Origin: Cenococcum geophilum 1.58
Lineage: Eukaryota > Ascomycota > Dothideomycetes > Gloniales > Gloniaceae
Direction of reading: 5' to 3'
Assembly (NCBI GenBank): GCA_001692895.1
Contig: KV748213.1
Span: 1,426,001-1,490,000, forward strand
Length of the DNA stretch: 64,000 bases
Program-made: the position numbers and the translations under genes
Shown here: in pieces, positions 12,600 to 24,831 of the stretch
Layout: each line of letters opens with the position of its first letter
Position numbering within the stretch: position 1 is the first letter of the stretch
Notes under the pieces: generated by a model
Seen by the model: the letters and a program-made list of their open reading frames with translations, nothing else
Told to the model about the DNA's origin: nothing
The model's database searches: none

Positions 12600-13458
12600 A
12601 TTTGCCATGTCCGTCTATAGCGGCGGCCCTATAGGCCTACGGCTACGCCCTATCTCCTTAGATGTTTTAAACTCTTTAGGTACTACTGCTTCCCTCTCTA
12701 GCTTATTCTAAGCTAGGGTTCACTACGTCCTAGCCAGGCCTAGCCAATCGATTGCCGTATATTATTATTGTTGTTTTCTATATTATTAACCGTCCCCTAT
12801 ATACTATCTCTTATTAACTATTACTATATACGCTATGCCTTCCCCCCCCCCCTAGGGCCTATTAAAGGCGTAAGGGGGATTTATCCGTTCTAACTACCTA
12901 ATACTAAACAGCGAGCGGGATATGTGTGTATGTACTCTAGGTATCTTTTATGCCTAGGCCCTGGTTGCTAGGCCCTCTCTAAGGGTCACTACTTCGTCGA
13001 GAGGAGACAAGGATAACCATATCTTGTGATCCGGCTGCCAGTTAGTACGGCAGTAAGGCGGTGAGTAACCGCATGCTCCGCGGGCGATCGCCCTAGGGGT
13101 TAGGAGGGGCCGTATATTTACTTATTTATTCGTTTATCTACGTTTATTCGTTAATATAAGGTCGTTAATGCTTTTAATTAGGGGTCAGGGGACGTTAGAT
13201 TCCGTATATATCCGCGAGGATTACATAGGGTTAGAATAGGAGAATAGTGTAGTAGCTGAATTGTAGAGGGCCAACAGTAGTGGTTTTCGAGATCTCACCA
13301 TCTGAAAAAATTTTACCACCGCCTATAACGCTCACAACCACCACCAGGTCCTACCCGCAGCTGTGCGACGTCTCTGCGTTGGCTCTACTGAGTCCAAAGA
13401 CTAGTAGGTTCGTAGGCCTCACCACGTATAGGTGTAGAGTCCGATTTCGAGGACCGCC
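12600..13458. other. Less mutated stretch without a recognisable gene
   Basis: Base composition here is closer to normal than in the neighbouring repeats, especially 12930-13110 and 13280-13458. An open frame of 79 codons from 13280 has no recognisable domain and is probably chance. A C-run sits at about 12842-12852. No function assigned. Confidence 0.5.
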
Positions 13459-13511
13459 TTATATATATATACAAATATTAATTAAACTCTATATTACTTC
13501 TAAATTAAGCC

Positions 13512-13758
13512 TAACTTAAGTAGGGCGCCTTAGTCTGTAATAGATCCTCTTAGTAAGATAATATTACTTAGTAGTAACTAATACGCCTTAGCCTTACTAC
13601 TACTTTTAAATTAAGTAAAAGCTCTATAGAGGGGGGGTCTAAGATGTCTCCCCCTAGAAAACCTTATATCTATATATATATTAATATATTAATTAAACTC
13701 TATATATAAGGCTCTAAGTTAAAGCTTTTAAACTTAGGTTATAGTTTATATAGGGTAC
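13512..13758 (+). repeat. Dispersed repeat R, copy 2
   Basis: Shares with 12305-12430 the order GGCGCCTTAGTC, TACTACTACTTTTAAA, a G-rich run and GTCTCCCCCTAGAAA. The hairpin is imperfect in this copy. Its right end borders the target duplication CTAAC of gypsy element B. Confidence 0.65.
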
Positions 13759-13763
13759 CTAAC

Positions 13764-14080
13764 TATAAGAGGCCAGTTTGACCGGAACGTATAATTATCT
13801 AATTAATAGTATAGAATAAGAGTTACAGGTAAGTAAAAGATAAGTTAAGGTAAAACGATCTTTACGAATAAAGGAAAAATGCTTTCTAACCTCTTCTATT
13901 TAGAGACTAATTGCTAGTTCTTCTCTAGAGGAGAACCAGCTCCCTATATAATCCTTCTAAGACGCTAGTAAACCCTTTACCTTTTATCTATCTAACTATA
14001 TCTTCTAGGACATAGATAGAACATAGATAAGACCTCCTTCTATTTTATCTAATATGTACCTTCTAGGGAATTCCGTTATA
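13764..14080 (-). repeat. LTR of gypsy element B (3' LTR)
   Basis: 317 bp, pairs with 26997-27314; outer flank CTAAC at 13759-13763. Confidence 0.9.
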
Positions 14081-14834
14081 ATTACCTCCCCTTTAAGGGT
14101 CTTAGTCCTCTAAGACTTCGCCTCTACTAAGCTTTTATAAAGTTCCGGCTAAAACTACTAGGGAAAATCCTTAGTAGAAAGGTACTTTATAATACGGCTT
14201 ATAGCTAGTTCTTCACTAGTATGGAACCTTACTTTGTCTTTAGTTCCTCTACTTTTCTTCCACTATAGCTTCTTATAATGCCCTTATAATGGAACTAAAA
14301 TAATAATAATAAAAATTGGATAGGATTTACCTTTTTTATTATAAGAGTTTGTTATAAGTTAATTTAGAGGTTGTCCTATATAACGCGTTTATAAGCCACT
14401 ATCCCTATTTACCTAAAATAGGTTCTGATAATAACGTCTTTATTTTAATTTTCTTTTAGTTTATAAGCTATCGCCTCTTACGCATCTTTTTATTAACAAC
14501 ACTATTCGTCTTATCTTTTAGCAGACTGTTTTCTCTATATCTCCGCTTTTAGCTTCCGTGTCTCTAGCTATTCTTTTATAGCTACTTTATTCTCTTCTTA
14601 TAACACGTCTATAAATAATAGGATCCCTATTTTATCTCTATTAATAATACTAACTTCCCGTAGTATTCTCTTATAATAGCTTATAGTTATACTACGCATC
14701 CCTAGACTGGCGGCAGTATTATTCCTCTTCTAGTAACGCCCTAAACAGCGTCTATTACTCCTATAGCAGTTTCCCTAAAATGCTATTATTACTGCGTTTA
14801 TACTCTTATATAGGATCCTTCCCACGTCTATAAA

Positions 14835-15496
14835 ATGCCTTACTCCAGCAAAAATAAAACCAAGTGCTCCTATTACTGTAGTAGAAGAAAGACCTACGTC
14901 CCGGTATTTCCCATTCCGTCTTATTTTAAATTTCGCTAATTATATTAGATCCCCGCTATTTATGCGTATAAGACTTATAAGCTCTAATGCGCTATTTAAG
15001 ATTTCTGCTAATATCTTAATAGTAATAGGCGGGGACAGAAGGTGTCTTCCCTTGCTTATAGACTCTTTAATTTAATAAGGGTTTCTATTACTATAGAGAC
15101 GCAATAATTTTAGATATATAGTATTTAGGAGCATATATGTGAACAGCTTACCCTTATTAATAATAATATTTGCACTTTTACATAGGCTATTCTAGCTAGG
15201 TGAGTTTCTCTAGTAACTTACTTAGGAACTATGCTAACTTCTTTAGCTAACGTCTCTCTAATCCCTGCTTAGACGCCAATTTAAAACCTAGGGATAATAC
15301 TAAGGATAGCAACAAAAGTTAAGATGAACGTTCTCCTCGCCCGTCCCCCCGCTATATTAATCCTTCCGGTTCCCGCCGCTCTAAGAAGAATATTAGTAGA
15401 AGCGCTAATGTTTCTAGGGATAGAAGTGCTGATAATACTGCTAATAATAACGTTAAGATAGAGGAGGAGGCTCCTATTACTGCTACTAGTGTTTAA
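14835..15496 (+). pseudogene. Antisense ORF in gypsy element B: Cys-rich, zinc-cluster-like protein (RIP-damaged)
   Basis: A plus-strand frame, opposite to pol, opens at an ATG at 14835 and reads KTKCSYYCSRRKTYVPV, resembling a Cys-rich N-terminus in which further Cys codons may have been lost. It runs on with stops at former Gln codons, and its C-terminal part (from about 15270, after a frame change of unknown cause) is rich in Arg/Ser/Pro then acidic (KIEEEAPITATSV), ending at TAA 15494-15496. It lies between the end of the minus-strand integrase frame and the polypurine tract. Small Cys-rich, coiled-coil proteins are common in fungal repeats, but I cannot name a family. An accidental frame is less likely because the composition is protein-like over about 200 codons. 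Confidence 0.5.
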
Positions 15497-16699
15497 GTTA
15501 TTATATAGTTCTTTTTTTCTTCTTATTAAATAGCTTTATATAGTGCTTTTTAGGTGCCTCTAGAATGCCTAGTTATTAGGAATTGACTTTATACTTTAGG
15601 GATGCCTTTGTTTTAAGCTTTGGTGACAATCTATATAAACGCAGTGCACTATTATAATCCCTATATATAATAAACGGGTAGTATTCCTATAGGTGCCTTA
15701 TAATTCCTTAAAATTTCTAATTCTTTATAGGCTATCCTTTTACTCCTCTTTATACTATTAACTCTACTATATATCTCCGGTGCTAGGCCGGATACTCTCC
15801 TTTTATCTTTAGGGGATCTTTCTAAATCCCTAAGGCCGCTTCTTATAGTGCTACTACTTATTCTTAAACAGCGTCTTCTTTAAATAGTATCCTTAGTAGT
15901 TTTCCTGTAAATCCCTATAGTCTTCCTCTTATAGGATTCTAGGATCCCTATTATAATAGCGAAACGTTTCCGTTCTTAATGCCTATACTTAATCCTATAG
16001 TTTAACTTACGGGGTCTTCCCTATTATTTTACTTATGGTATATCTAGAACCATTCCTAAATCTTTACCTTTAGTTCTTAAGAAGGTTTTAATTACAGTGT
16101 TATATCCTGGCTAAAGGTACTCCTTAAGTTCCTAACTATTATACGCCTAGAAGTATCCTTCCTAATAAACTAAAAATTCGCGCTTTTTCTGGCGCCATCT
16201 TTAGTTTAAAATGTCTTTTATATTCCATTCTAGTTCCCTATTAATTTCGCTAGATAGGGGCAGTTCCGCACTATTTCTTCTCTAATATAGCTTTAGTAAG
16301 GAAATATAAAATATAGGATATATTAGATAAGATTTCGGTAATTCTAATTTATAGGCTTAGTTTCCTTTAGTTTTTCTAACTATCTTAAAGGGTCCGAGCT
16401 ACTGGTAATCCAGCTTCTTCTTAATACGTTTTATTTGGATATTTTTTATAAATAGTAAGACTTTATCTCCTATCTTAAATTCTTTTAGCATATATTTTTT
16501 ATTATAGTACCTTTTTTATATAGCCTAGGCGTCTAGTAAGTGCTTTTTAAGTTTCTCTCTGCGAACTCTTATTTACTTAATTCTTTTAGACGCTACCGGT
16601 GCCTCCCTTTTAGGAACGATGTCCTTAACGTTCTAGGGGTTATTTGCTTTTACCCTAAACAGTGCTTTATAAGGGGTCATTTTTATACTACTATAGATG

Positions 16700-18965
16700 C
16701 TTGTATTATATATATACTGCGTTAAAGCTAACTATAATATCTAATTATTCTGTTAATAATTAATATAGCAGCGCAGGTAGTGTTCTAATAACGCATTTAG
16801 ACGCTCTATTAGCCCATCTATTTATAGGTAGAAGGTAGTGCTTATCCTTTACTATATTTTTAATAAGAGACAGAATAAAGACCAAAATATACTATTAAAT
16901 ATGGTACCTTTATCGGACACGATTCCCCTTAACGTACTAAATAAGAGCTATTGTTTTAAAAATAGGTCTGCTAGTTCTGCTGCTGTAATTATTATTATAA
17001 TAGCAAAGTATCCTAAAAACTTTGTATACCTGTTAACGATTACTAGAATAGCGTTAGCAACCTCTTTAGTTCTTATCTTAGTAGGGGGTAAGCCTATAAT
17101 AAAATCTATTATTAATTCTAATATAAGTCCCTGCGGAATAGGAAGCACTAATAACTCGCTATATAGGCAATGCCTAGATATCTATACTCTTTAGCACGTA
17201 TTATATCTTAATATATAGTCCTTAACCTCTTTAGATATTCCGTCCTAAAAGTATTTCCTTTAAACGGTCTTAAGGGTTCTATTAGCACTATAGTAACCCC
17301 TAAAAGGATTATTATAGAAGACCTTTAAAATTTTATCTTAAACCGCTTAGTCCTTTGGGATATATATAGCACCCTTAAAGTATAATAGACCCTTTTAGTC
17401 CTGCTGCTATAGCTTCTTAGTAACTCCGGCTAAGTTGGTCTCTACTATATCTTTTTACCTCTTCTTAAAAACAAAGGCGTCCCTCTATTATACTTAAAGG
17501 AGAAGATCTAAAAAGGTTTTATATAGATTACTTGCTTCTATTTTGCCTACCGCTATTATAAATATAAGGCGTGGCACAAGATGTTTCAAACTATTAGTGC
17601 GAGTAGATTCTCCTACCATTATACAGTATACCACGCTGCGGATAGGCATCTCGCCTATCCCCCTTAGATCCGGACACTTATAGCTAATACGCCGTTAAGT
17701 TAAAGGTACTATAATACCCCTAGCATATCCTATAGAATTCTTACTAATTCTAGGGTACGCTAACTTTATAATATCTGCCTAGCCTATAACCTAGTCCGTA
17801 ACTATATCCTACGGCTTTATAATTATGGCGCTTTACAGCTATATTGCTAGGACCTCTACCCTACTACGAAATTCTATAGTTTTAGGAAAAGAGTCTTTTT
17901 TTTAAGCAAATTTTATAATATAGGGATTATTTCCCCTATACTATCCTAGATTCTCCCTATCTTATAATCTGGACGTCTTAACAACCTATTAGCGGGATTT
18001 GTCTTTCCTAGTTAGTACGTAATTTTAAAGTCGTACTATAATAGTGCTTTTGCCTATCTAGCTTATTAACCGCTTAATACCTTTATAGTTATAAAGTATT
18101 CTAGGTTGTTATGGTCCGTAAGGACTTTAATAGGGTAATTACTTCCTATATAAAAATATCGCTAGTGCTTTATTACTGCGACTATTATAAGCAGCTTCTA
18201 GTTGTGCGTTATATAACGCCATTTTATAGGGGTTATTTTCCTTAACTAAAACGCCACAGGATACTATTCTCTGTCTTTTAATTAAGATATAATTGCCCCT
18301 AGGGCGAAGCCGGATATATCTATTTTAAGGTATATATATAGCTCCTAGTAGAAGTGTATTAGGATAGGCGCTAAAGTAAATAAATCCTTTAACCGGTCTA
18401 TAGCCTACTTAGTAGCTTCCCTAAATATAAAGGGTCCTAACTTCTTACTATTCTTAGATCCTTTTAGTAGATTAGTAATTAGGAGTATTATTTATAAATA
18501 GTAAACAATAAACGTTTGGTAGAAATTCGCCGTACCTAAGAAAACCTACACTTCTCTAAATATTATAGGGTAGGGCCATTCCTTAATAGCGTCTACCCGA
18601 CTTTTCTCTATTAACACTCCGTTAACGCTAATAATAAAGCCTAGAAAATTAATGCTAGTAGTATAGAATATATACTTTTTTTAGGTTTATATAGAGCTTA
18701 TATTCCTACAGTCTTTTTAGTACTATTTATACGTAGTACGTATATGCTTCGTAGTTATTAAAGTAAACTATAATGTTATTAAGGTAGACTATATATATTA
18801 TGTCCAATAGGCCTAATAATACCTTATTAATATAGGCCTAAAATATCACTAGTATGTTGGTAAGCCTAAATAGTATTACTAGGTACTTAAAGTGGCCATA
18901 CCATATTTAGAACGCCGTTTTTTACTTATTACCGGCTTTAATCCGGATTTAATGGTATATATCTT
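16700..18965 (-). pseudogene. pol of gypsy element B, C-terminal part (RT, RNase H, integrase)
   Basis: Minus-strand frames show RT (KTAFRTRYGHFEYLVM-like, then VYLNNIIVYF for the YxDD box), RNase H (GAIIS, KITPIKWRYI) and an integrase core that stays open at 16948-17148 (IDFIIGLPPTK, AILVIVNRYTKFLGY), followed by GIVSDKGTIFNSIFW and a PxTDG-type line. These are typical gypsy pol signatures. The RT is cut at the YHR motif by the LINE insertion and resumes at 24832. Confidence 0.9.
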
Positions 18966-20739
18966 AAGCTTTCTTTCAAACACAATGCAGTCGCCCGCTA
19001 AAGAAACCTGCGAAATAAGCCCGATAGAGCTCCTACGAGCTTTAGAGGACTATAGAAACCCTTCCTATTAAAACTACATACCATAATTCGGCGTTAGTGG
19101 AGGTATATATGGTGTTTTTTAATATATAGCCCCTAAAGCCGGATTATAACAAACAAATAAACCCTTAACCCCAATAACCCCAACCACCCTAACTACCCTA
19201 ATTGAACAGCGCGCCTTTTAAGAACGCGTTCTATAGACTATATAAACCGCAGAATAAACCTAGTAGGCACTATAGAAACGATCTTTTAATTTAGACGAAG
19301 AGCGCTCTACTATGCTCTCCTTCCTTACTACCGCAATTATAACCCTCTGGATAGCCTTCGCTATATTAGCGGAGCTAATCTAAACCTAAGGAACCTAGGA
19401 GTAATATGCCTAGGACATAAAGGCAATCCGGACAGATATTGGCGCCCTTAGAAAGACTGTAATAATAGCTACAAAGAGCGGACCGACGTCTATAGGCCCG
19501 CTGTTGTACGCATACGTCGCTGCCACTATACCTATAATACCCTAAGCTATAAGACAAGTTGCCTACAAACCTATAAAAGTATATGAGATTATAATCCGTA
19601 TAGGTAACGCCGCCGACCGTAAAGAAACCTTAAAGTAGAATAGCTAAGCCCTAGTATATAAACTCTAGGCCGTAGGACCCCTAGACACCCACAGGATATA
19701 AGCTATAAAGAAGTTATAAAGCGGTAACGTTAGGGCGTATATTATGGATAAAGAAGTAAAAAATAGGTTGCTATAAGAAATAGAGTAGACAAAGGTCCTT
19801 AGACGCTCTGCTACACTAGCTATTCTGCTAGTACTAGTAGAGGTCCACACGGTACCTATAAGCCTTGCTATTTAAGGCCTAGAGGCTAAGTAGATAATAG
19901 AAGATATAATAAAGCAGAACTGTACTATAGCGGGGCTTACAGTAGAAAGGCTAGCGTGGAAAAGGCTAGGAAGAGTCCGAACGGGACAAAAGGTTAAATT
20001 GTTACTTATTATGGGTATATAGTTAGAAGAGTTAGCAAATACGCTATTTAATTGGGGCCTCTTCCTAGGAGGAGACTACTACCTAGTTATAAGGCACGAG
20101 ACAACGTTTCTAGTAATGTAGTGCTTTAAATGCTAAGGCTTTAACTATATAGCTAAGAGTTGTAGGAGAGAAGCTAGATACGGACGCTGCGGCTAGGCAA
20201 CATAATACTAGCGAATATATAGGAGACCCACCTAAAAAGTGTATTAACTATAAAGTAAACCATAAGGTATAGAACGGGGCGTGTAGTGTTAAGCGGACAT
20301 AGTAGGAGAAGGCTGTAGCAATTAGGGCCTATACGCTAATATACTACGTAGGCACCTATAAGGTACCTACAAGCGGATAGTAACTACAATTATAGTATGA
20401 GATTACTACTAAGGAGGCCTTACAACGAGCTAAGGAAAGGAAGCTAAAGAAGATAGTTACGTAAGAGAGCTTTATATAGGCAGAGGAAGCCCCCTAAAAG
20501 GTCAGCCGGCTATAGACTTTTAATTATTTTAGGAAGGAAATAGGTTAGAGGACCCTCTAATTAACACTCTAAATAGCACTATATAGTAGTATATACGCCC
20601 TAATTTAAATCCTAGCAACCTAGGAGCCCCTACTAAATATGGAGTTTAATATAGAGGTGGAAGTAAAAGCCTAGATTCGGAAAGAGGTATTTAGAGGCTT
20701 TAAAACTGCGTTATAAGAAAGTAAACGGACGCTAAAGGG

Positions 20740-23700
20740 TACTAACTTAGCTAACTTAGAGGCCAGCATAAATCTCTTATATTAGGATACCGGAAAACAC
20801 TTATAATTATATAGTATAACACTAATAATAGTAGGAACGGTGTACTGCTCTACTTTCTATAAGAGGTGGAGTAGGCGGACCCCTAGCTGGATATATTAGC
20901 CATCTAGGAGCCATGGCGGAGGGACTAAGGAAATATAATATGCACTATAAAATCCTACCACCTAGTACACGCGGGAGTAGGCAATATAAGGGTCTGCTTC
21001 TATATAAATAAGGCTATTAACATAAATAAATAGGCGCCTATATACTACTTAGCGAACGTATATATAATTAAGCTAGAGGGCTGCAAGAGGACTATCTAGA
21101 TTTATAATATCTATAACCCCTAACAGACAAATAGCAGTATTTATATACTATTAGAGCTGCTAAGGGCCAAAGGAGAATATATACTGTTAGGTAATTTTAA
21201 TCTACACTACCCCTTTTAGGGGGGTGTAACAGTAATATACGTGGATAACGCGGCAGATAACCTTATTTATGCTATAAAGGCAGCTAGCCTAAGCCTAGCT
21301 ACTAAGGCGGGCATAGAGACGTAGGTAAAGGGCATATTAAGGAGCACGCTAGACCTAGTGTTTACCTCCCCTAGATTACTAATAGGCTGCTATAAAGTTA
21401 AAAATAAGACCACTGGTATACAGGGTCTAACCACTTTCCTATTATTATAGAGGTGGACGTAAAGATGCTAAAGGGGCCCCCCTTACCTAGGAGACCGCTA
21501 TAGAAGAAGGCTAATTAAAAGGTGGTGTAGAGTAAGCTAAAAGGCTAACTTTAGCCCCTATATAGACTCCCGTACAATATAAAAGATAAACTAAACACGC
21601 TAGCGGAGGCTATATACTAGGCGATTAAGAACACTATAGCAAAAATAGTACCTAACGCGCGGCCCTTGCCGTAAACCTCTAAAGTATAATCAGAGGAATG
21701 TATAGAAGTAGTAAAGGAAACCTAATAGGCCTTTTAGGCGTGGAAGGTCTCTCAGTTAGTGCCCAACTAAATTAACTATAGAGTTATATAGAATAAGAAG
21801 AAAAGGGCAATCTAATAAGATGCTAATAAGCTATAGAGGAGGACCGTTAAAAAGTTAATAAATAACCCTAAGGGGATATAGAGGATGGTAAAATGGGTAT
21901 ATACAGCAAACGGAAAGCTAAAGGCCCTACTATAGTTTCCTCCTATTAGCAGACTAGGAGAGGAAACCCTACACCATAATAATAAGGAGAAGGCTACTAT
22001 CCTTATAGAGCAGTTCTTCCCGCTACCGGTAGAGGCGGACCTTAGTAATATACTAGGGTTTGCATACCTAGAGCCGCAAATAGTAAAGGAAGTAGTTAAG
22101 GAGGAGGATATTATTACGGCCTTAAAGGGGCTTGCCCCTAATAAGGCCCTAGGTTTAAAAAAAATTACTAATTAATTTCTTAAAACGTGCGGAGAGTAGC
22201 TAGCCCTAGTACTGGCTAAACTCTTTAGCAGCTATATAGCAATTAGATATTACCTAAAACCGTTTAAAGACTCTATTATAGTAGTCCTTTAGAAACTATA
22301 AAAGCCATTTTATACCATAGTAAAGGCCTACCGGCTAATCGCGCTGCTTAATACTATTAGGAAGCTACTTAAGAGAATAGTAGCTAGCCGACTATTTAAA
22401 ATTGCGGAGGAGACGGGTATATTACTAGCTAGTTAGATAGGAGTAAGGCCGGGGCGCTTAACGTAGATAGTACTAAAGCTATTAACCTAACAGGTATATA
22501 TAGTGTAGAGGAGTAACCTAAACCTAGTAGCCTTCTTACTTAGCCTTAATATTTCTGGGGCCTTTAACTAAGTCTCCTATAAAAGAATAATCTATAATAT
22601 AAAGGCCTAAGCCGTACCCTACTAGATAGTATAGTTTATAAAGTCCTTCTTTAAGGATTAAATAATAAGGCTCTTAATTAGAGGATATATAGTATAAATA
22701 ATATAAACAAACACCGGTATACCCTAAGGCTTAGCGCTATCGCCAATCCTATTCCTCTTTTTTGCCTATATACTCCTACTAGAGCTATAAGGGGGAACCA
22801 CTACGGCATTTAAATTTGTTAATAACTCTAATATACTAACGTATAGTAAGACTACGGAGGAGAACTATAGAACTATAAAAAGGGCGCATAAGGTATATAC
22901 AGCATAGGCACGCCAGCATAGGGTAGTGTTTACCCCTAAAAAGTACTACCTTATCCATTTTATAAGGAGCCACAAAAAGTTTAATATAAAGGCTATAGTT
23001 AACATATATGGCTTTACGGAAGGCCTAGTTAGTAACCTACGCGTATTAGGGGTATAGGTTAACTTAAAGCTTAAATAGGGACCGTACGTTAACATTATTA
23101 AGATGAAGGTAATTACCTAAATAGCCGCACTAACCCGGCTTACGGCCTTTATATAGGGCGCCTTCTTCTAGAAGGCGCAGATAGTATACTCCGCCGTAGT
23201 CCGGCCGGCAATTTTATACGAATATAGAACCTAGTACTCGCCACTAGAGTAGACAAAGCCTAAGGAAATAAGCAAAACTAAGCTGCGCTGGCTAGGCGTA
23301 GCACAGAACTTATACCTTCGCACTATTGCGGGGGCGTATAAATTAACGCCGATAGTAGTACTAGAGTATAAAACGGGGTTTCCGCCGCTTTAGATATACC
23401 TTAAAGAGCTAGCTATAGCCTACGCGGAAAGGACGCTAAAAGGACTGGTAAGAGAGTATATTAAGAGGGAGTGCAATACTATATAGGCCATAATAGCCTA
23501 CTAACTCCGGCCTAGAATAAAGCTATTAATACGGCCCACTAGACGGGATAAGCTTAAGAGGATAGTGGCCGCTATTTTAGGGATAGATGTATAACTAGTG
23601 GACTTATCTAAAGCGCAGTATAAGAGAAGTAGAAGGGCTAGGGTATAAGAGGCGTTTAAGAAGCGGTGGAAAAGGGAATAAGAAAACTACTAGAGCACGC
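20740..23700 (+). pseudogene. LINE ORF2 (endonuclease and reverse transcriptase)
   Basis: The endonuclease part shows KGEYILLGNFNLHYP, equivalent to the GDFN motif of LINE endonucleases. The RT part contains IPQGSPLSPILxLF in altered form and a catalytic box FVNN in place of FVDD, consistent with two C-to-T transitions. A line such as SNLRVLGVxVNLKLK marks the RT tail. The LINE encodes its own target-primed reverse transcription (family knowledge); here it is dead. Confidence 0.8.
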
Positions 23701-24144
23701 TTACCTACTATATAACGGCCTAGGCCGAGCTATAGAATAAGGAAGTCTTTAAATACCACGCGAGGCTTATAAAGGTAGAGAGCATGATTAATATGCTGCT
23801 TAAAACTGAGTATATAGGGCTTAACAGATACCCCTACCACCAAAAAGTACTAGGGCACCTAACTCTGGCCTACCTATGCGGCTATAGCCGATAATTAATA
23901 ATATACGTAGTTGTGTTCTACCCTAAGCATATTACTAGCCGGGCGGAAATATATTACTATACTAGAATATCCTTATATAAAGAGCTCCTAACTAAGCTAA
24001 AGGCTGCTAAGGCGGTTATAGACTGGTTTATATAGATAAACCTCTTACCGCACCTTTTATTTACTAGAGAGCTAGCTAGGGTAAAGAGAGGAGGCTAAGA
24101 AGTGCTTTAAGAGGCGGAGGATAAATACTATAGGGATAGCAAAA

Positions 24145-24435
24145 TATAGTAGAATTTTGCGGGAGGCAACCTAGTAGAAGTTAGTAGAACTCTAGCAACC
24201 TAGCAAAATTTAGTAGAACTCGTTAACCTAGTAGAATTTTAGCAACCTAACAGAATTTGGTAGAGTTTTGGCAACCTAATAGAACTTAGCAGAATTTAAT
24301 AGAATTTAATAACCTAACAGAATTTGGCAGAACGTTGGCAACTTAGCAGAATTTAGCAGAATTTAGTAACCTAGCAGAATTTGGCAGAAGTTAATACCCT
24401 AGTAGAACTTAGTAAAACTTAGTAAGTTATAGAGC
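24145..24435 (+). repeat. Irregular tandem repeat in the LINE 3' region
   Basis: Units of roughly 30-45 bp built from CAGAATTTGGCAGAA, GTTGGCAACCTAG and GTAGAATTTAG recur about eight times, with TAG/CAG alternation that fits RIP of CAG. A (TA)n stretch follows at about 24729-24752. Confidence 0.75.
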
Positions 24436-24831
24436 TACGTACGTTAATATAGATATAGATAATGGAACCTTCTACACCACTACTAGCCTTATAGGCCACC
24501 GGCCTACGCCCTACCTAGATAACTGGAGCAGCTAGGAATGGAAGCTAGGCCCTAGCTATACACCCCACTAGATAGACCTAGGAGTACGTATTAAGATAGC
24601 TTTTCTATAGCGCCTTAAAGAGATATCTACTTATGCTTAGCAGTTACTAATTAGAAGAGAGGCTATATAGGCCATATAATAAGAGAAGGAGAGGTTTTAT
24701 CCGGCCCCAGCTATACGGTTTCCCTCTTATATATATATATATATATATATACCCATATAGACCCGCTGCATAGACCCTAACGGGAGCCATAATAGCGTAA
24801 TTAAATATTATAACATAATGGTATATATCTT

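Larger units (their letters stand above)
18966..24815 (+). mobile_element. Non-LTR retrotransposon (Tad-like LINE), RIP-inactivated, nested in gypsy B
   Basis: The 16-bp sequence TAATGGTATATATCTT occurs at 18950-18965 and 24816-24831, exactly where the gypsy B RT frame breaks, giving the LINE a clean target duplication. On the plus strand it has ORF1 with a CCHC zinc knuckle at about 20122 (CFKC..GFNYIAKSC), an endonuclease/exonuclease/phosphatase-type region (about 20780-21440) and a reverse transcriptase (about 22090-23180; ALSPILFLFFAYILLLEL, then FKFVNNSNILTYS for the FxDD box). Stops at former Gln and Trp codons are frequent. Before the 3' end lie an irregular tandem repeat and a (TA)n run. 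There is no poly(A) tail. Confidence 0.88.

Noticed and set aside
13280-13519. 79-codon open frame starting MVFEISPSEK
   Set aside because: No domain, runs into the hairpin repeat, and no support from neighbouring sequence.
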